A DNA stretch of 64,000 nucleotides from NCBI RefSeq assembly GCF_900142005.1, contig NZ_FQZL01000013.1, forward strand, positions 1 to 64,000, read 5' to 3'. The position numbers and the translations under genes were made by a program. The notes beneath the pieces are model-generated. The model had not been told where the DNA came from. It searched no databases and saw only the letters and a program-made list of their open reading frames with translations. Shown here piece after piece: positions 42,443 through 51,150 of this stretch (position 1 is its first letter; each line of letters starts with the position of its first letter). The DNA is from Dethiosulfatibacter aminovorans DSM 17477. Lineage in GTDB: Bacteria > Bacillota > Clostridia > Tissierellales > Dethiosulfatibacteraceae.

Positions 42443-43714
42443 TCATTCCTCCCTTATCATGATTTTCTGGCCGTTTGAAATATCCGGTGAAGGATTGTCG
42501 ATTATTTCCTCACCTTCCAGGAGACCGTCGGTAACAGCAATTCTGTAGTCGTCGTATATGCCCGTCTCCACATATTTTTTCGAAGCCGTCCTGTTCACTA
42601 CTGCAAAGACATAAGAGCCGCCATCATCTTTTTTCACCGATTCCCTCTTTACAACAATGATTTCATCAAGTTCCGAGACGGTAATTCTTGCATCACCGTC
42701 AAATCCAGGATATATGTTGTCGTCACGGGAATCTATCCCTATGACTATCTCGGTTCTTGGTGTCTTGCTGTTGCCGTCCGTATTTTCAATTCCTGCAGTT
42801 CTTCCCGTTCTTGATACAGTGCCTGAATATGTCCTGTCCACGCCCTTTACTGTAATTTCTACATTCTGGCCTTCTTTTACCAGGATTGCATCTTCCTGGG
42901 GAGCGTATCCAATGAAATTGTATTGGTCATCGGAATGGATGGATATGAAGGTGTCTTCGGGGACCGTCCTGTTTTCCTTGAGGCTGAATTCAGTGACTAT
43001 GCCTGATATGCCTGCCTTTATTGTATTGTCCTCAATGGAATCTTCCAGGTCCTTAATATCGATTTCAACTGACTTGATCTGTCTTCGCAGGGATTCAGCA
43101 AGAGAATCGTTGTCGTCGTCATAGGATTCAAGATTCTTTCTTGAATTTTCAAGATCCAGCCTTGATATCTCCAGCCTGCTTTTGGCATCTGCAAAGGCTG
43201 ACAGGTAGTTTTCGTAGGAAGCCTTGCTGATTACATTTTCTTCATAAAGGGTTTTGTTCTTTTCAAGGTCCCTTAAGGATTTTTCATAATCCTCCAGTGA
43301 CTGATTATATGACTCTTCAGCCTTGTCCAGCTGGTTTTCCAGTATGCGTCTGTCTACATCATCTGCGTCACTCAGATTTTCAAGGTCGCTCTTCAACTGG
43401 TCCATGTTCAGTTTCGTCTTCTCAAGACTTGTCATCAGCTGGGATGAATCAAGAACCGCAAGAACGTCTCCAGCCTCAACAATGTCATTTTCCTCCACGA
43501 GGACTTCAATCACCTTGCTTCCACTGGCTATGGATATTTCTTCAAAATCCGATGCCTCTATCTTCCCAGAGATGTCCACCGTCTTGACTATGGTACCCCT
43601 TTCAACAATGGATGTCTTAACTTCAATAGGATCGTTGCCCCTACAGAAAGCAAGGAAAAGGGCAAGACTCAATATTATGATTATCAGGATTATATATCTT
43701 GTTTTTATTTTCAA
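42443..43714 (-). CDS. HlyD/MacA family efflux periplasmic adaptor
   Basis: A 423-aa membrane-fusion protein with one N-terminal helix (about 8-24), a biotinyl-lipoyl half-motif (EEISIASGSKVIEVLV), a long coiled coil (about 85-215), a second half-motif (IKAGISGIVTEFSLKENRTV) and a beta-barrel region. The TTG at 43714 is the better start: the upstream ATG at 43732 would begin on the AAGGAGG ribosome site itself. It is the first gene of the minus-strand operon and pairs with the MacB-type ABC proteins. A TATAAT on the minus strand lies at 43741-43746. Confidence 0.9.
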   Translation of the reverse strand: MKIKTRYIILIIIILSLALFLAFCRGNDPIEVKTSIVERGTIVKTVDISGKIEASDFEEISIASGSKVIEVLVEENDIVEAGDVLAVLDSSQLMTSLEKTKLNMDQLKSDLENLSDADDVDRRILENQLDKAEESYNQSLEDYEKSLRDLEKNKTLYEENVISKASYENYLSAFADAKSRLEISRLDLENSRKNLESYDDDNDSLAESLRRQIKSVEIDIKDLEDSIEDNTIKAGISGIVTEFSLKENRTVPEDTFISIHSDDQYNFIGYAPQEDAILVKEGQNVEITVKGVDRTYSGTVSRTGRTAGIENTDGNSKTPRTEIVIGIDSRDDNIYPGFDGDARITVSELDEIIVVKRESVKKDDGGSYVFAVVNRTASKKYVETGIYDDYRIAVTDGLLEGEEIIDNPSPDISNGQKIMIREE

Positions 43715-43791
43715 AGAAAAAACCTCCTTCATGTATTTATATTATACACTAAATGAAAGAGGAAAATAATGCATGAGAATATTTTTTTACT

Positions 43792-43800
43792 TGTGGATAA
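43792..43800 (-). promoter_or_regulatory. Single perfect DnaA box after glsA
   Basis: TGTGGATAA (complement TTATCCACA) immediately downstream of the glutaminase stop codon. It is a third exact DnaA-box match besides the pair at 3668-3688; a chance hit in AT-rich sequence cannot be excluded. Confidence 0.35.
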
Positions 43801-43802
43801 GG

Positions 43803-44702
43803 TTATACAAAAATATTCAATCCAAGCTCTTCATTAAGCTCTTCTATCATCCTCACACCAAGTATTGAATTTCCCTTTTCATCAAGACGGGGTGAAAACA
43901 CTCCAATCCCCATCCTGCCGGGTACACAGGACAGTATGCCGCCGGAAACTCCACTCTTGCTGGGAATTCCTATCTTAACTGCAAATTCTCCCGAGTAGTC
44001 ATACATTCCACAGGTGAGCATAAGAGTCTTTATTATTCTGAGATAGTTCATATCTATTCCACATTTTTCGTCGTTGAAGGCCAGTAGATGTCCAAGACTC
44101 GCCAAGTCTGTGCAGCTTACTTCCAATGAACATATCCTGAAGTAGAGGTCAAGAATTTCCTCCACATTGCCTTTCAGCAATCCCTTTTCCTTCAGAAGAT
44201 AGGCAAGGGCCCTGTTTCGGTTCGCATTATCCCTTTCGGAGGTGTATACTCCATCATTGAAGCCTATGTCCCTTCTCATGAATATGCATTCAGCAAGATC
44301 TCTTACCCGTGAAAGTTTCTCGTCGTAGGAGCTTCCCCTTATCATTGATGCCGTAAGTATGGCTCCTGCATTTATGAAGGGGTTGTATGGCTTTATTACA
44401 TTGTTGAAGTCCAGTTTGGATATGGAGTTGAAGGAGTCTCCCGAAGGCTCCAGCCCCACGTGGTTGAAGACATAGTCGTAGCCGTTGTCCTGGAGTGCAA
44501 CCATGAGCATTAGCACCTTTGACATGCTCTGGAAGGTGAAGCGGTAACCGGCATCACCGGCTGAAAATGTTCCTTCACTTGTCATTATTGATATCCCCAG
44601 CTTGTCGGGAACATTTTTAAGTTCTGGAATATATGATGCCTTTTCTCCCAGTGTTATGTCCTTTATGTTTTTATTGATGATTTTTTCCAATATTCTTTCC
44701 AT
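43803..44702 (-). CDS. glsA: Glutaminase
   Basis: A 299-aa beta-lactamase-fold glutaminase A, converting glutamine to glutamate and ammonia. The catalytic SxxK is in FQSMSKVLM; other family motifs are NPFINAGAIL, YTSERDNANRNRALAYLL and GIPSKSGVSGGI. ATG 44702 is preceded by GAGAGGT; an upstream in-frame ATG at 44732 is less likely. Usual family length. It is monocistronic with its own promoter and is divergent from the symporter operon. Confidence 0.96.
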   Translation of the reverse strand: MERILEKIINKNIKDITLGEKASYIPELKNVPDKLGISIMTSEGTFSAGDAGYRFTFQSMSKVLMLMVALQDNGYDYVFNHVGLEPSGDSFNSISKLDFNNVIKPYNPFINAGAILTASMIRGSSYDEKLSRVRDLAECIFMRRDIGFNDGVYTSERDNANRNRALAYLLKEKGLLKGNVEEILDLYFRICSLEVSCTDLASLGHLLAFNDEKCGIDMNYLRIIKTLMLTCGMYDYSGEFAVKIGIPSKSGVSGGILSCVPGRMGIGVFSPRLDEKGNSILGVRMIEELNEELGLNIFV

Positions 44703-44733
44703 AATAAATACCTCTCTGAATGGATATGTCACT

Positions 44734-44763
44734 ATATTACCACCATATAACTAATAGTGTCAA
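44734..44763 (-). promoter_or_regulatory. Promoter of glsA
   Basis: On the minus strand consensus TTGACA (44758-44763), 18-bp spacer, TAATAT (44734-44739), about 32 bp before the ATG. Confidence 0.6.
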
Positions 44764-44870
44764 TGAGACTCGGACGATGAAAATGTATCATTTATGTCAC
44801 AAATTGTTTTCCCGAAAGCTGTTTTATAAATTGCCGATACTCCCATATGAGCTGGTTTATGTTGTTTTGG

Positions 44871-44899
44871 TTGATTAATAAATATGCAGATAATATAAT
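44871..44899 (+). promoter_or_regulatory. Promoter of the symporter-kinase operon
   Basis: TTGATT (44871-44876), 17-bp spacer, perfect TATAAT (44894-44899); start near 44906, about 20 nt before the small protein ATG. Confidence 0.7.
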
Positions 44900-44926
44900 G
44901 AATACATGAACAATCAGGAGGAACTT

Positions 44927-45043
44927 ATGATATTTGGGATATCTGTAAAATATTTCATCACTATATTCGGCATATTTGCCATCTCTGCCCTCACCCCCTA
45001 TATGATCATGAAATATACTGAAAGGAAGAAGGAAAATGAATAA
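44927..45043 (+). CDS. 38-aa symporter small accessory membrane protein
   Basis: A very small protein with one hydrophobic helix (about residues 2-28) and a basic tail ending KYTERKKENE. ATG 44927 has an excellent CAGGAGGA site and a promoter just upstream. The stop codon overlaps the first codons of the SSS symporter gene by 8 bp, so the two are translationally coupled. Tiny one-helix proteins encoded directly before SSS symporters are a recurrent arrangement in Firmicutes and are thought to assist the symporter; the function here is inferred from that arrangement. Confidence 0.8.
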   Translation: MIFGISVKYFITIFGIFAISALTPYMIMKYTERKKENE

Positions 45044-46463
45044 GATAATGATGTATCTAATAGCCTTTTCGGTATATTCTCTTCTCATCCTCATTGCAGG
45101 AAAGGGAGGACTGAAGGAGACGGAGACTGTGGAGGATTTTTTTGTTGGAGGAAAGTCCATGAAGCTCATGCCTTCCATATTCACCTTTACAGCCACATGG
45201 TTCAGCGTAGCCTCCATGATGGGATTCACCGGCTCCGTATACAATTCGGGATACGAGGTTTTTCTCATGTCTGTAGTTGGCTGGTTCTTCGGTGCCGGAT
45301 TTTTGGTGCTCATAGTTGATGTCATAAGGGATTACGACCTGACGACGATCCCTGAGTTTTTCAGGAAGAGATACGGCTCAAAGGGGCTTCAGGTTTTCGG
45401 CGGCCTTACGGTGATCTTCTGCTATATAATGTATATAATAATCCAGATAACGGGATTCGGCATAGTAGTGTCAAATCTTCTTGACATCAGTTATTCAATG
45501 TCCATTTTCCTGGTATACCTTTTCATAGTGTATACTACCTACGGAGGATTCTTTTCCGTTGCAAGGACGGATGCATTGAATATAATAATTACAATTATCG
45601 GTGTTGTAATTACAGCATTCCTGATACTTGGCAGGTTTGAATCAATATCATCACTGCATTTTCTTGCCAAAGAGGCGGCTGTTGAAAACAGCGGCAGCAT
45701 ATTCCGAATCAACACTCCCGTACCCGTTCTCATATCCACATCCATGGCCTGGGGGCTTGGACTGGCTGTGAATCCACAGTATCTCATAAGGATATCTGCG
45801 GCGGATTCGGCTCTCACTGCAAAGAAGATGATATCCTATTCAGTATTCATACTTGCGGTGTTGTATGTGCTCCTTGCCCTGGTGGGATTGGGTGGAAGGG
45901 TTCTGGAACCACAGATACAATCAATTGTTCCAGTTGACGAGATATATTCCTACCTCATAAACAATACCATATACACAAGGTTCAGCGGCCTTATACTAAT
46001 AGGAATGGCTGCAGCCGCCATATCCACCATAAACTCCCAGCTTCTCATACTGTCAAGCGGTTTTATGGTGGACATAGTCACGACTGTTGCAGGAAGGGAA
46101 ATAAGACAGGACAGGATGCTCAACTATTCAAGAATAGTAATAGTCGCAGCGGCAACGGCAAGCCTCACCCTGTCGTTTACACCTCCATCGAGCCTTTTGA
46201 TTTACGGCTCCATAATTTGGTCCATATTTTCCATTACATTCTTCATTCCGGTCTATGGAGGAAGCATATGGAAAAAGGCCAACAGCACAGGTGCTACAGC
46301 TTCCATAACGGCAGGCCTGGTGGTCATGTTATATTCGCTGCAGAAGCAGGGATTTTTCAACAGCAGCTACAATGTACACCCTGTAATACCTTCCTTTGCT
46401 GCGGCTGTAGTTTTCTTCATTCTTTTTACATATATAGGTGAGTTGTATGAAAATAAAGCTTGA
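45036..46463 (+). CDS. Sodium:solute symporter (SSS family)
   Basis: A 475-aa protein with about 13 hydrophobic segments. DFFVGGKSMKLMPSIFTFTATWFS is the typical first core helix, GGFFSVARTDALN the SSS signature region, and ISTINSQLLILSSGF a helix that usually contributes to sodium binding. It lies between its small accessory protein and a histidine kinase, with overlaps of 8 and 17 bp. Context with pxpABC suggests uptake of 5-oxoproline or a related amino acid, which is inference. Confidence 0.92.
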   Translation: MNKIMMYLIAFSVYSLLILIAGKGGLKETETVEDFFVGGKSMKLMPSIFTFTATWFSVASMMGFTGSVYNSGYEVFLMSVVGWFFGAGFLVLIVDVIRDYDLTTIPEFFRKRYGSKGLQVFGGLTVIFCYIMYIIIQITGFGIVVSNLLDISYSMSIFLVYLFIVYTTYGGFFSVARTDALNIIITIIGVVITAFLILGRFESISSLHFLAKEAAVENSGSIFRINTPVPVLISTSMAWGLGLAVNPQYLIRISAADSALTAKKMISYSVFILAVLYVLLALVGLGGRVLEPQIQSIVPVDEIYSYLINNTIYTRFSGLILIGMAAAAISTINSQLLILSSGFMVDIVTTVAGREIRQDRMLNYSRIVIVAAATASLTLSFTPPSSLLIYGSIIWSIFSITFFIPVYGGSIWKKANSTGATASITAGLVVMLYSLQKQGFFNSSYNVHPVIPSFAAAVVFFILFTYIGELYENKA

Positions 46464-48090
46464 TATAGAAAACAAGATACTTTTTCCTCTTTTGGCACTG
46501 GTGGTGATACCCATAATTGTACTGGGAGCCATATCCTATTACAATGCCAGCCAAATGGTCTCCGAGAGGCAGCTGGAACATATGGAGGAGCTTATGGACA
46601 ATATTGAGGTCATATATGAGAAGAACGGAAACAGCCTGGACGATATCGAACTCGACTATGACGTATATGACCTTGAAATCATGACCTCTGCAGAGCTTTT
46701 GCCTCTTGGGGCAGGTGATGGATACACCATGGACGAAGAGTATATAACAACATACAGGAGACTTGACAATGACAGTTATCTGGTACTTGGATACGACAGG
46801 GGCATAATTGCCCTGGAGCTCTTCTCATTCCAGAAAAACTCCATACTCATAGCCATAGTTTCAATGCTTGCATCGGCCCAGATCATTATAATCCTGGCCT
46901 TCAACATCTCAAGGCCCATCAAGAAGCTTACTGAAACCTGCGTAGGAATCGAGGAAGAAAAGGATGTTGAAATCGAGGATTCATACAGGAAGGACGAGCT
47001 TGGAGTACTGAACGATTCCTTCGGCAAAATGATGAGGACAATCAACCAGAACACGGAAAAGATAGAATACCTGCGGGACCTTAACGCGAAGATAATAGAG
47101 GATGCTCCAATAGCGCTTTTCCTCATGGATGAAGAGAATGAAGTGTACAAGACCAACAGGCTGGGAGAAGGCATACTGTCTCGAGGTCTTGGGGTGAAGG
47201 ACGATTCCAAAAAGCTTGAAAACTTCATCAAGGAAGTTGCCGAAAACGATATATACACCTTCGATGACGGTGAAGGCAACGACAGATATCTTGACATTGC
47301 TATAACATCCATAGAGGACTTCGGGAAAATCGTCAGCATCCAGGATATAACAAAGAGGAAGGAAATGGAAAGCAGGATGGACCATATGAACAAGCTTTCC
47401 TCCCTGGGGAATGTGGCTGCAAGCCTTGCTCATGAAATAAGGAATCCCCTGTCTGGAATAAGGGCCGGAATTCAGGTCTTGGGAAAAAGATACGGAGAAG
47501 ATGACTCCTCCCGGGAGATATACGAGATGCTCATAGGAGAGGTGGACAGGCTCAACTACCTCATTAATGACATTCTCAACTATTCAAAGCCCGGCAGGGC
47601 AATGAAGGTCAAATGTGACTATATGGAGGTGCTGGAATCAAGCTTCGACCTCTACAGGGACAGCATGGCAACCATCGGTGTGAAGCTTGAGTTGGAGAAC
47701 AATGCGGAAAATACCACGGGATACTGCGACCCCAACCAGATGAAGCAGATATATATCAACATAATAACCAATGCGCTCAATGCAATGGACAAGAGGGAGA
47801 AGAAGCTGAAGGTATCCGTTGCAAATTCAAGGGATGCGGACGGCAATGAATACATAAACATTACATTCAAAGACAACGGCAAGGGCATTAAAAAGGAAGA
47901 TATGGAAAAGATATTCGACCCCTTCTATACATCCTACGAAAAGGGTGTAGGACTGGGACTTTCTGTCGTTAAGAATCTTGTCAATGAAAATGGTGGCAGG
48001 ATTAAAATGGAAAGCGTGCCTGGACAAGGCACGGATGTCAAACTAAAATTCGAGGTGGTTGCAAATGAGCAGGATACTGATTATAGATGA
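46447..48090 (+). CDS. Membrane sensor histidine kinase (NtrB-like)
   Basis: A 547-aa kinase: first helix about 10-32, a short extracytoplasmic loop of about 95 residues, second helix about 130-150, HAMP, PAS (about 210-300), HisKA with SLAHEIRNPLSG, and an HATPase domain with DNGKGIKKED and GVGLGLSVVKN. ATG 46447 is preferred to GTG 46438 because of AGGTGAG just upstream. Its start lies within the symporter gene, so sensor and transporter are made together, a split version of symporter-kinase fusions such as CbrA. The response regulator gene overlaps its end. Confidence 0.93.
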   Translation: MKIKLDIENKILFPLLALVVIPIIVLGAISYYNASQMVSERQLEHMEELMDNIEVIYEKNGNSLDDIELDYDVYDLEIMTSAELLPLGAGDGYTMDEEYITTYRRLDNDSYLVLGYDRGIIALELFSFQKNSILIAIVSMLASAQIIIILAFNISRPIKKLTETCVGIEEEKDVEIEDSYRKDELGVLNDSFGKMMRTINQNTEKIEYLRDLNAKIIEDAPIALFLMDEENEVYKTNRLGEGILSRGLGVKDDSKKLENFIKEVAENDIYTFDDGEGNDRYLDIAITSIEDFGKIVSIQDITKRKEMESRMDHMNKLSSLGNVAASLAHEIRNPLSGIRAGIQVLGKRYGEDDSSREIYEMLIGEVDRLNYLINDILNYSKPGRAMKVKCDYMEVLESSFDLYRDSMATIGVKLELENNAENTTGYCDPNQMKQIYINIITNALNAMDKREKKLKVSVANSRDADGNEYINITFKDNGKGIKKEDMEKIFDPFYTSYEKGVGLGLSVVKNLVNENGGRIKMESVPGQGTDVKLKFEVVANEQDTDYR

Positions 48091-49426
48091 TGAAGCGGGA
48101 ATAAGGCTGACCCTTGGTGAAGGGCTCAAGGATTTCGGACACCAGGTGAAGGCTGCAAAGAATTCAATGGAGGCATACAAGGTTAATTCGGAATTTTCAC
48201 CTGAGCTTATAATTCTTGACCTCAACCTTGGTTTTGAAAACGGACTTGACCTCATAGAAAGCCTGAGGGAGTCAAATCCCAATGTGCAGATAATAATACT
48301 GACGGCTTACGGAGACATAAAGTCTGCTGTCACTGCAGTCAAGAAAGGAGTATTCGACTTTCTCAACAAGCCTTTCGACATTGACGAGCTTCAATTCATA
48401 ATCGAAAAGGCCCTGGACATGAAGATAATGAAGAACAAGATCTATCTTCATGAAAAGGAAAAACAGCTTAACAAGGTCAACTTCATAGGGGAGTCTCATG
48501 TCATAAGGAACATGCTTGACGATCTCCTTAAGGTTGCGCGCATGAACGATGTGACAGTACTCATAAGGGGAGAGTCCGGTACGGGGAAGGAGCTTGCTGC
48601 CGAATACGTATACAGCAACAGCCCGAGGGCCGACAAGCCCTATGTGAAGGTAAACTGCGCAGCCCTTCCCGCCAATCTTGTGGAAAGCGAGCTCTTCGGT
48701 TATGTGAAGGGAGCCTTCACAGGAGCAGACAAGGAAAAGATAGGCCTCATAGAGGCTGCAAGCGAGGGAACAATCTTTTTAGATGAGATTGGAGAGATAT
48801 CAACAGAGGTTCAGGCAAAGCTCTTGAGAGTGCTTGAAAGCAAGAAGCTCATGAGGGTTGGAAGCGTCAAGGAGATACCGGTGGATGTTAGAGTCATAGC
48901 TGCCACAAACAAGGACCTGGTGGAAGCCATAAAGCAGGGAGAGTTCAGGGAGGACCTTTACTACAGGCTGAACGTTTTTCCAGTCAACATACCTCCCCTC
49001 AGGGAAAGGATTGATGATCTGGGACTCCTTATAAGGCATTTTCTGAAGGTATACTCAGCAAAGTTCGGAAAGAAAATCGAAGCATCGGATTCCTTCATAG
49101 AGGCTGCAGGAAAATACAGCTGGCCAGGCAATGTTAGGGAGCTGAGCAACATAATAGAGAGGCTATGCATACTTTCTTCCGACAGGGTCTTGAAGGATTC
49201 CGACTTCACCATGTTCAGCGACGGAGATAGGGGCTTGGATAAGGCCATTAAGGACTTCGACCTGCCCGAAGGTTTCGACCTTGAAGAAGAAGTGGCAAGG
49301 ATTGAGAAGGGATATATAACAGAGGCAATGGAGATGTCCGGCAGCAATGTATCCAAGGCTGCGGACCTTCTCAATATGTCAAGGTACTCGCTCATGAGAA
49401 GGCTGGAGAAGTATGGATTGAACTGA
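48065..49426 (+). CDS. NtrC-family sigma-54 response regulator
   Basis: A 453-aa regulator: receiver domain (about 1-120) with the phospho-acceptor Asp in IILDLNLG; AAA+ domain with Walker A GESGTGKE, the sigma-54 contact loop GAFTGADK and Walker B GTIFLDEIGE; C-terminal Fis-type HTH NVSKAADLLNMSRYSLMRRLEKYG. ATG 48065 has GAGGTGG upstream. It overlaps the kinase gene by 26 bp. Probable targets are the -24/-12 promoter at 49644-49660 and repeated sites at 49434-49490 directly downstream. Confidence 0.96.
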   Translation: MSRILIIDDEAGIRLTLGEGLKDFGHQVKAAKNSMEAYKVNSEFSPELIILDLNLGFENGLDLIESLRESNPNVQIIILTAYGDIKSAVTAVKKGVFDFLNKPFDIDELQFIIEKALDMKIMKNKIYLHEKEKQLNKVNFIGESHVIRNMLDDLLKVARMNDVTVLIRGESGTGKELAAEYVYSNSPRADKPYVKVNCAALPANLVESELFGYVKGAFTGADKEKIGLIEAASEGTIFLDEIGEISTEVQAKLLRVLESKKLMRVGSVKEIPVDVRVIAATNKDLVEAIKQGEFREDLYYRLNVFPVNIPPLRERIDDLGLLIRHFLKVYSAKFGKKIEASDSFIEAAGKYSWPGNVRELSNIIERLCILSSDRVLKDSDFTMFSDGDRGLDKAIKDFDLPEGFDLEEEVARIEKGYITEAMEMSGSNVSKAADLLNMSRYSLMRRLEKYGLN

Positions 49427-49433
49427 TTACAAC

Positions 49434-49490
49434 TGTGCGAATCCGCAAGAATGTGCGAAAACGAACAAAAAATATGTGCGGAATCACACG
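49434..49490 (+). promoter_or_regulatory. Three TGTGCG dyads: candidate enhancer sites for the NtrC-type regulator
   Basis: TGTGCG-AATC-CGCAAG (49434-49449), TGTGCG-AAAA-CGAACA (49452-49467) and TGTGCG-GAAT-CACACG (49475-49490) share the left half-site and have imperfect right halves. They lie 150-210 bp upstream of the sigma-54 promoter, the usual enhancer distance. Confidence 0.6.
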
Positions 49491-49494
49491 ACGT

Positions 49495-49533
49495 GCTGGA
49501 AACCATAAGGGTTTTCAGCGTTTTTTCTTTTTT
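49495..49533 (+). terminator. Terminator after the response regulator gene
   Basis: Ten-base-pair stem GCTGGAAACC / GGTTTTCAGC, loop ATAAG, followed by G and a T-rich run. It isolates the sensor operon from the oxoprolinase operon. Confidence 0.85.
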
Positions 49534-49643
49534 GTGGAATAGTATTTTTTTATAGGCAAAATCCATTTCAATGTTGAAATACAAGGTTTTAAAGAGTTTG
49601 ATACCTGGAGGTGTATTCAATGTGACTACAAAAGTCCTCTATA

Positions 49644-49660
49644 TTGGCACGGTTATTGCT
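49644..49660 (+). promoter_or_regulatory. Sigma-54 (-24/-12) promoter of the Nramp-like gene
   Basis: TTGGCACG-GTTA-TTGCT; GG (49646-49647) and GC (49658-49659) are separated by the required 10 bp. Initiation near 49671, about 28 nt before the ATG. Confidence 0.88.
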
Positions 49661-49698
49661 TTTGTTATAGGCAAGTGAATAATATTAAGGAGGAACAG

Positions 49699-50967
49699 AT
49701 GAGTACAAGTACAAAAGAGAGTTCAAGAATGAACCAAATGGAACAAGAATCATCAAAGGGATTTATAGCGAAACTCAAGACAATGGGACCGGCGGCAGTA
49801 GTAACGGCTGCATTCATAGGGCCGGGAACGGTGACAACGGCATCCCTGGCGGGAGCAAACTACGGATATGCGCTTTTGTGGGCAATGGTGTTTTCCGTAA
49901 TTGCAACAATAGTTCTCCAGGAAATGTCTGCAAGGCTTGGAATCGTAACGAGAAAGGGTCTTGGAGAGGCGCTGAGGGAGCAGTTTGACAATCCGGTAAT
50001 GAAATATGTGAGCATCTTCCTTGTAATATCGGCAATAGGAATAGGTTGTGCAGCATATGAGACTGGAAACATCCTTGGCGGAGCGCTTGGCCTTGAAGCT
50101 GTAACTGGAATATCAATGAATATCTGGGGACCTTTAATGGGAATAGGAGCCTTCGCACTTCTTTATACGGGAAGCTACAAGCTTGTGGAGAAATTCCTGG
50201 TTGGACTTGTTGTGGCAATGAGCTGCATATTCATAACAACTGCAATTATAGTAAGACCTGACCTTGGCATGATAGCAAAAGGACTCATACCTTCAGTACC
50301 TGAAGGATCAGTATTCATAGTAATAGCACTTATAGGAACAACAGTCGTACCATACAACCTATTCCTTCATTCTTCTGCAGTACAGGAAAGATGGAAGGAC
50401 GCATCGGGAATAAGCGAATCAAAGGCTGACATATTGGTTTCAATGATTTTAGGCGGCCTCATATCCATGGCTGTAATAGTGACTGCATCTGCAGCTTTCT
50501 TCGGTACCGGTATAGCAATATCCAATGCAGGAGAAATGGCTCAGCAGCTTGAACCACTTCTTGGTTCATGGGCTAAAAACATCTTCGCACTTGGACTATT
50601 CAGTGCGGGTCTGTCATCGGCAGTAACGGCTCCTCTTGCAGCAGCCTATGCAACTGCAGGTGCCCTTGGATGGGAAAAGGACATGAAGGACAAGAAGTTC
50701 AGAATAATCTGGATGGCAGTTCTCATTATTGGAATAGTATTCTCTGCAATAGGTCTTAAGCCTCTAAGTGCAATAATATTCGCACAGGCAGCCAATGGAA
50801 TCATGCTACCTATAGTTGCAATATTCCTTCTCTATGTAATGAACAACAAGTCAAGACTTAATGAATATGTGAATTCCAAGGCATCCAACATTCTTGGATT
50901 CATGGTTGTTCTGGTAGCTATAGGTCTTGGACTTAAGAGTCTTGCCAAGGTATTCGGATTGATGTAA
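49699..50967 (+). CDS. ycsG: Nramp-related transporter (YcsG-like) lacking the metal-site motifs
   Basis: A 422-aa protein of 11 hydrophobic segments with clear Nramp fold sequence (AGANYGYALLW, QEMSARLGIVTRKGLGE, NLFLHSSAVQ). The metal-coordinating motif of helix 1, DPGN in true Nramps, reads GPGT (41-44), and MPHN of helix 6 reads VPYN (217-220). It therefore probably does not carry Mn or Fe. The B. subtilis ycsG homologue also sits with ycsF, ycsI and kipIA. ATG 49699 has AAGGAGGA; an upstream GTG at 49675 precedes that site. Transcribed from a sigma-54 promoter and followed by a terminator. Confidence 0.88.
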   Translation: MSTSTKESSRMNQMEQESSKGFIAKLKTMGPAAVVTAAFIGPGTVTTASLAGANYGYALLWAMVFSVIATIVLQEMSARLGIVTRKGLGEALREQFDNPVMKYVSIFLVISAIGIGCAAYETGNILGGALGLEAVTGISMNIWGPLMGIGAFALLYTGSYKLVEKFLVGLVVAMSCIFITTAIIVRPDLGMIAKGLIPSVPEGSVFIVIALIGTTVVPYNLFLHSSAVQERWKDASGISESKADILVSMILGGLISMAVIVTASAAFFGTGIAISNAGEMAQQLEPLLGSWAKNIFALGLFSAGLSSAVTAPLAAAYATAGALGWEKDMKDKKFRIIWMAVLIIGIVFSAIGLKPLSAIIFAQAANGIMLPIVAIFLLYVMNNKSRLNEYVNSKASNILGFMVVLVAIGLGLKSLAKVFGLM

Positions 50968-50977
50968 GAGACAATGG

Positions 50978-51005
50978 GAGGTGGACGCGAATCCACCTCT
51001 TTTTA
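50978..51005 (+). terminator. Terminator after the Nramp-like gene
   Basis: GAGGTGGA / TCCACCTC stem with CGCGAA loop followed by TTTTTA. Partial read-through into pxpA is possible. Confidence 0.85.
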
Positions 51006-51056
51006 CAGCTTAGGGAAGATGAAAATGCATACCCGATTTATACACTTTTGCTTTTA

Positions 51057-51086
51057 TTGTAAATGTTATGAAAATTGAAGTATAAT
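51057..51086 (+). promoter_or_regulatory. Promoter of the pxpA operon
   Basis: TTGTAA (51057-51062), 18-bp spacer, perfect TATAAT (51081-51086). It would give pxpABC basal expression independent of sigma-54. Confidence 0.55.
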
Positions 51087-51150
51087 GAATTATTGGACAT
51101 ATGAAATGAAGCTTATAATAAATTGATGATGATATTTTGAGAGGTGTAAA

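Noticed and set aside
43733-43802. Replication origin around the DnaA box at 43792
   Set aside because: Only one exact box, no AT-rich unwinding region or replication genes.
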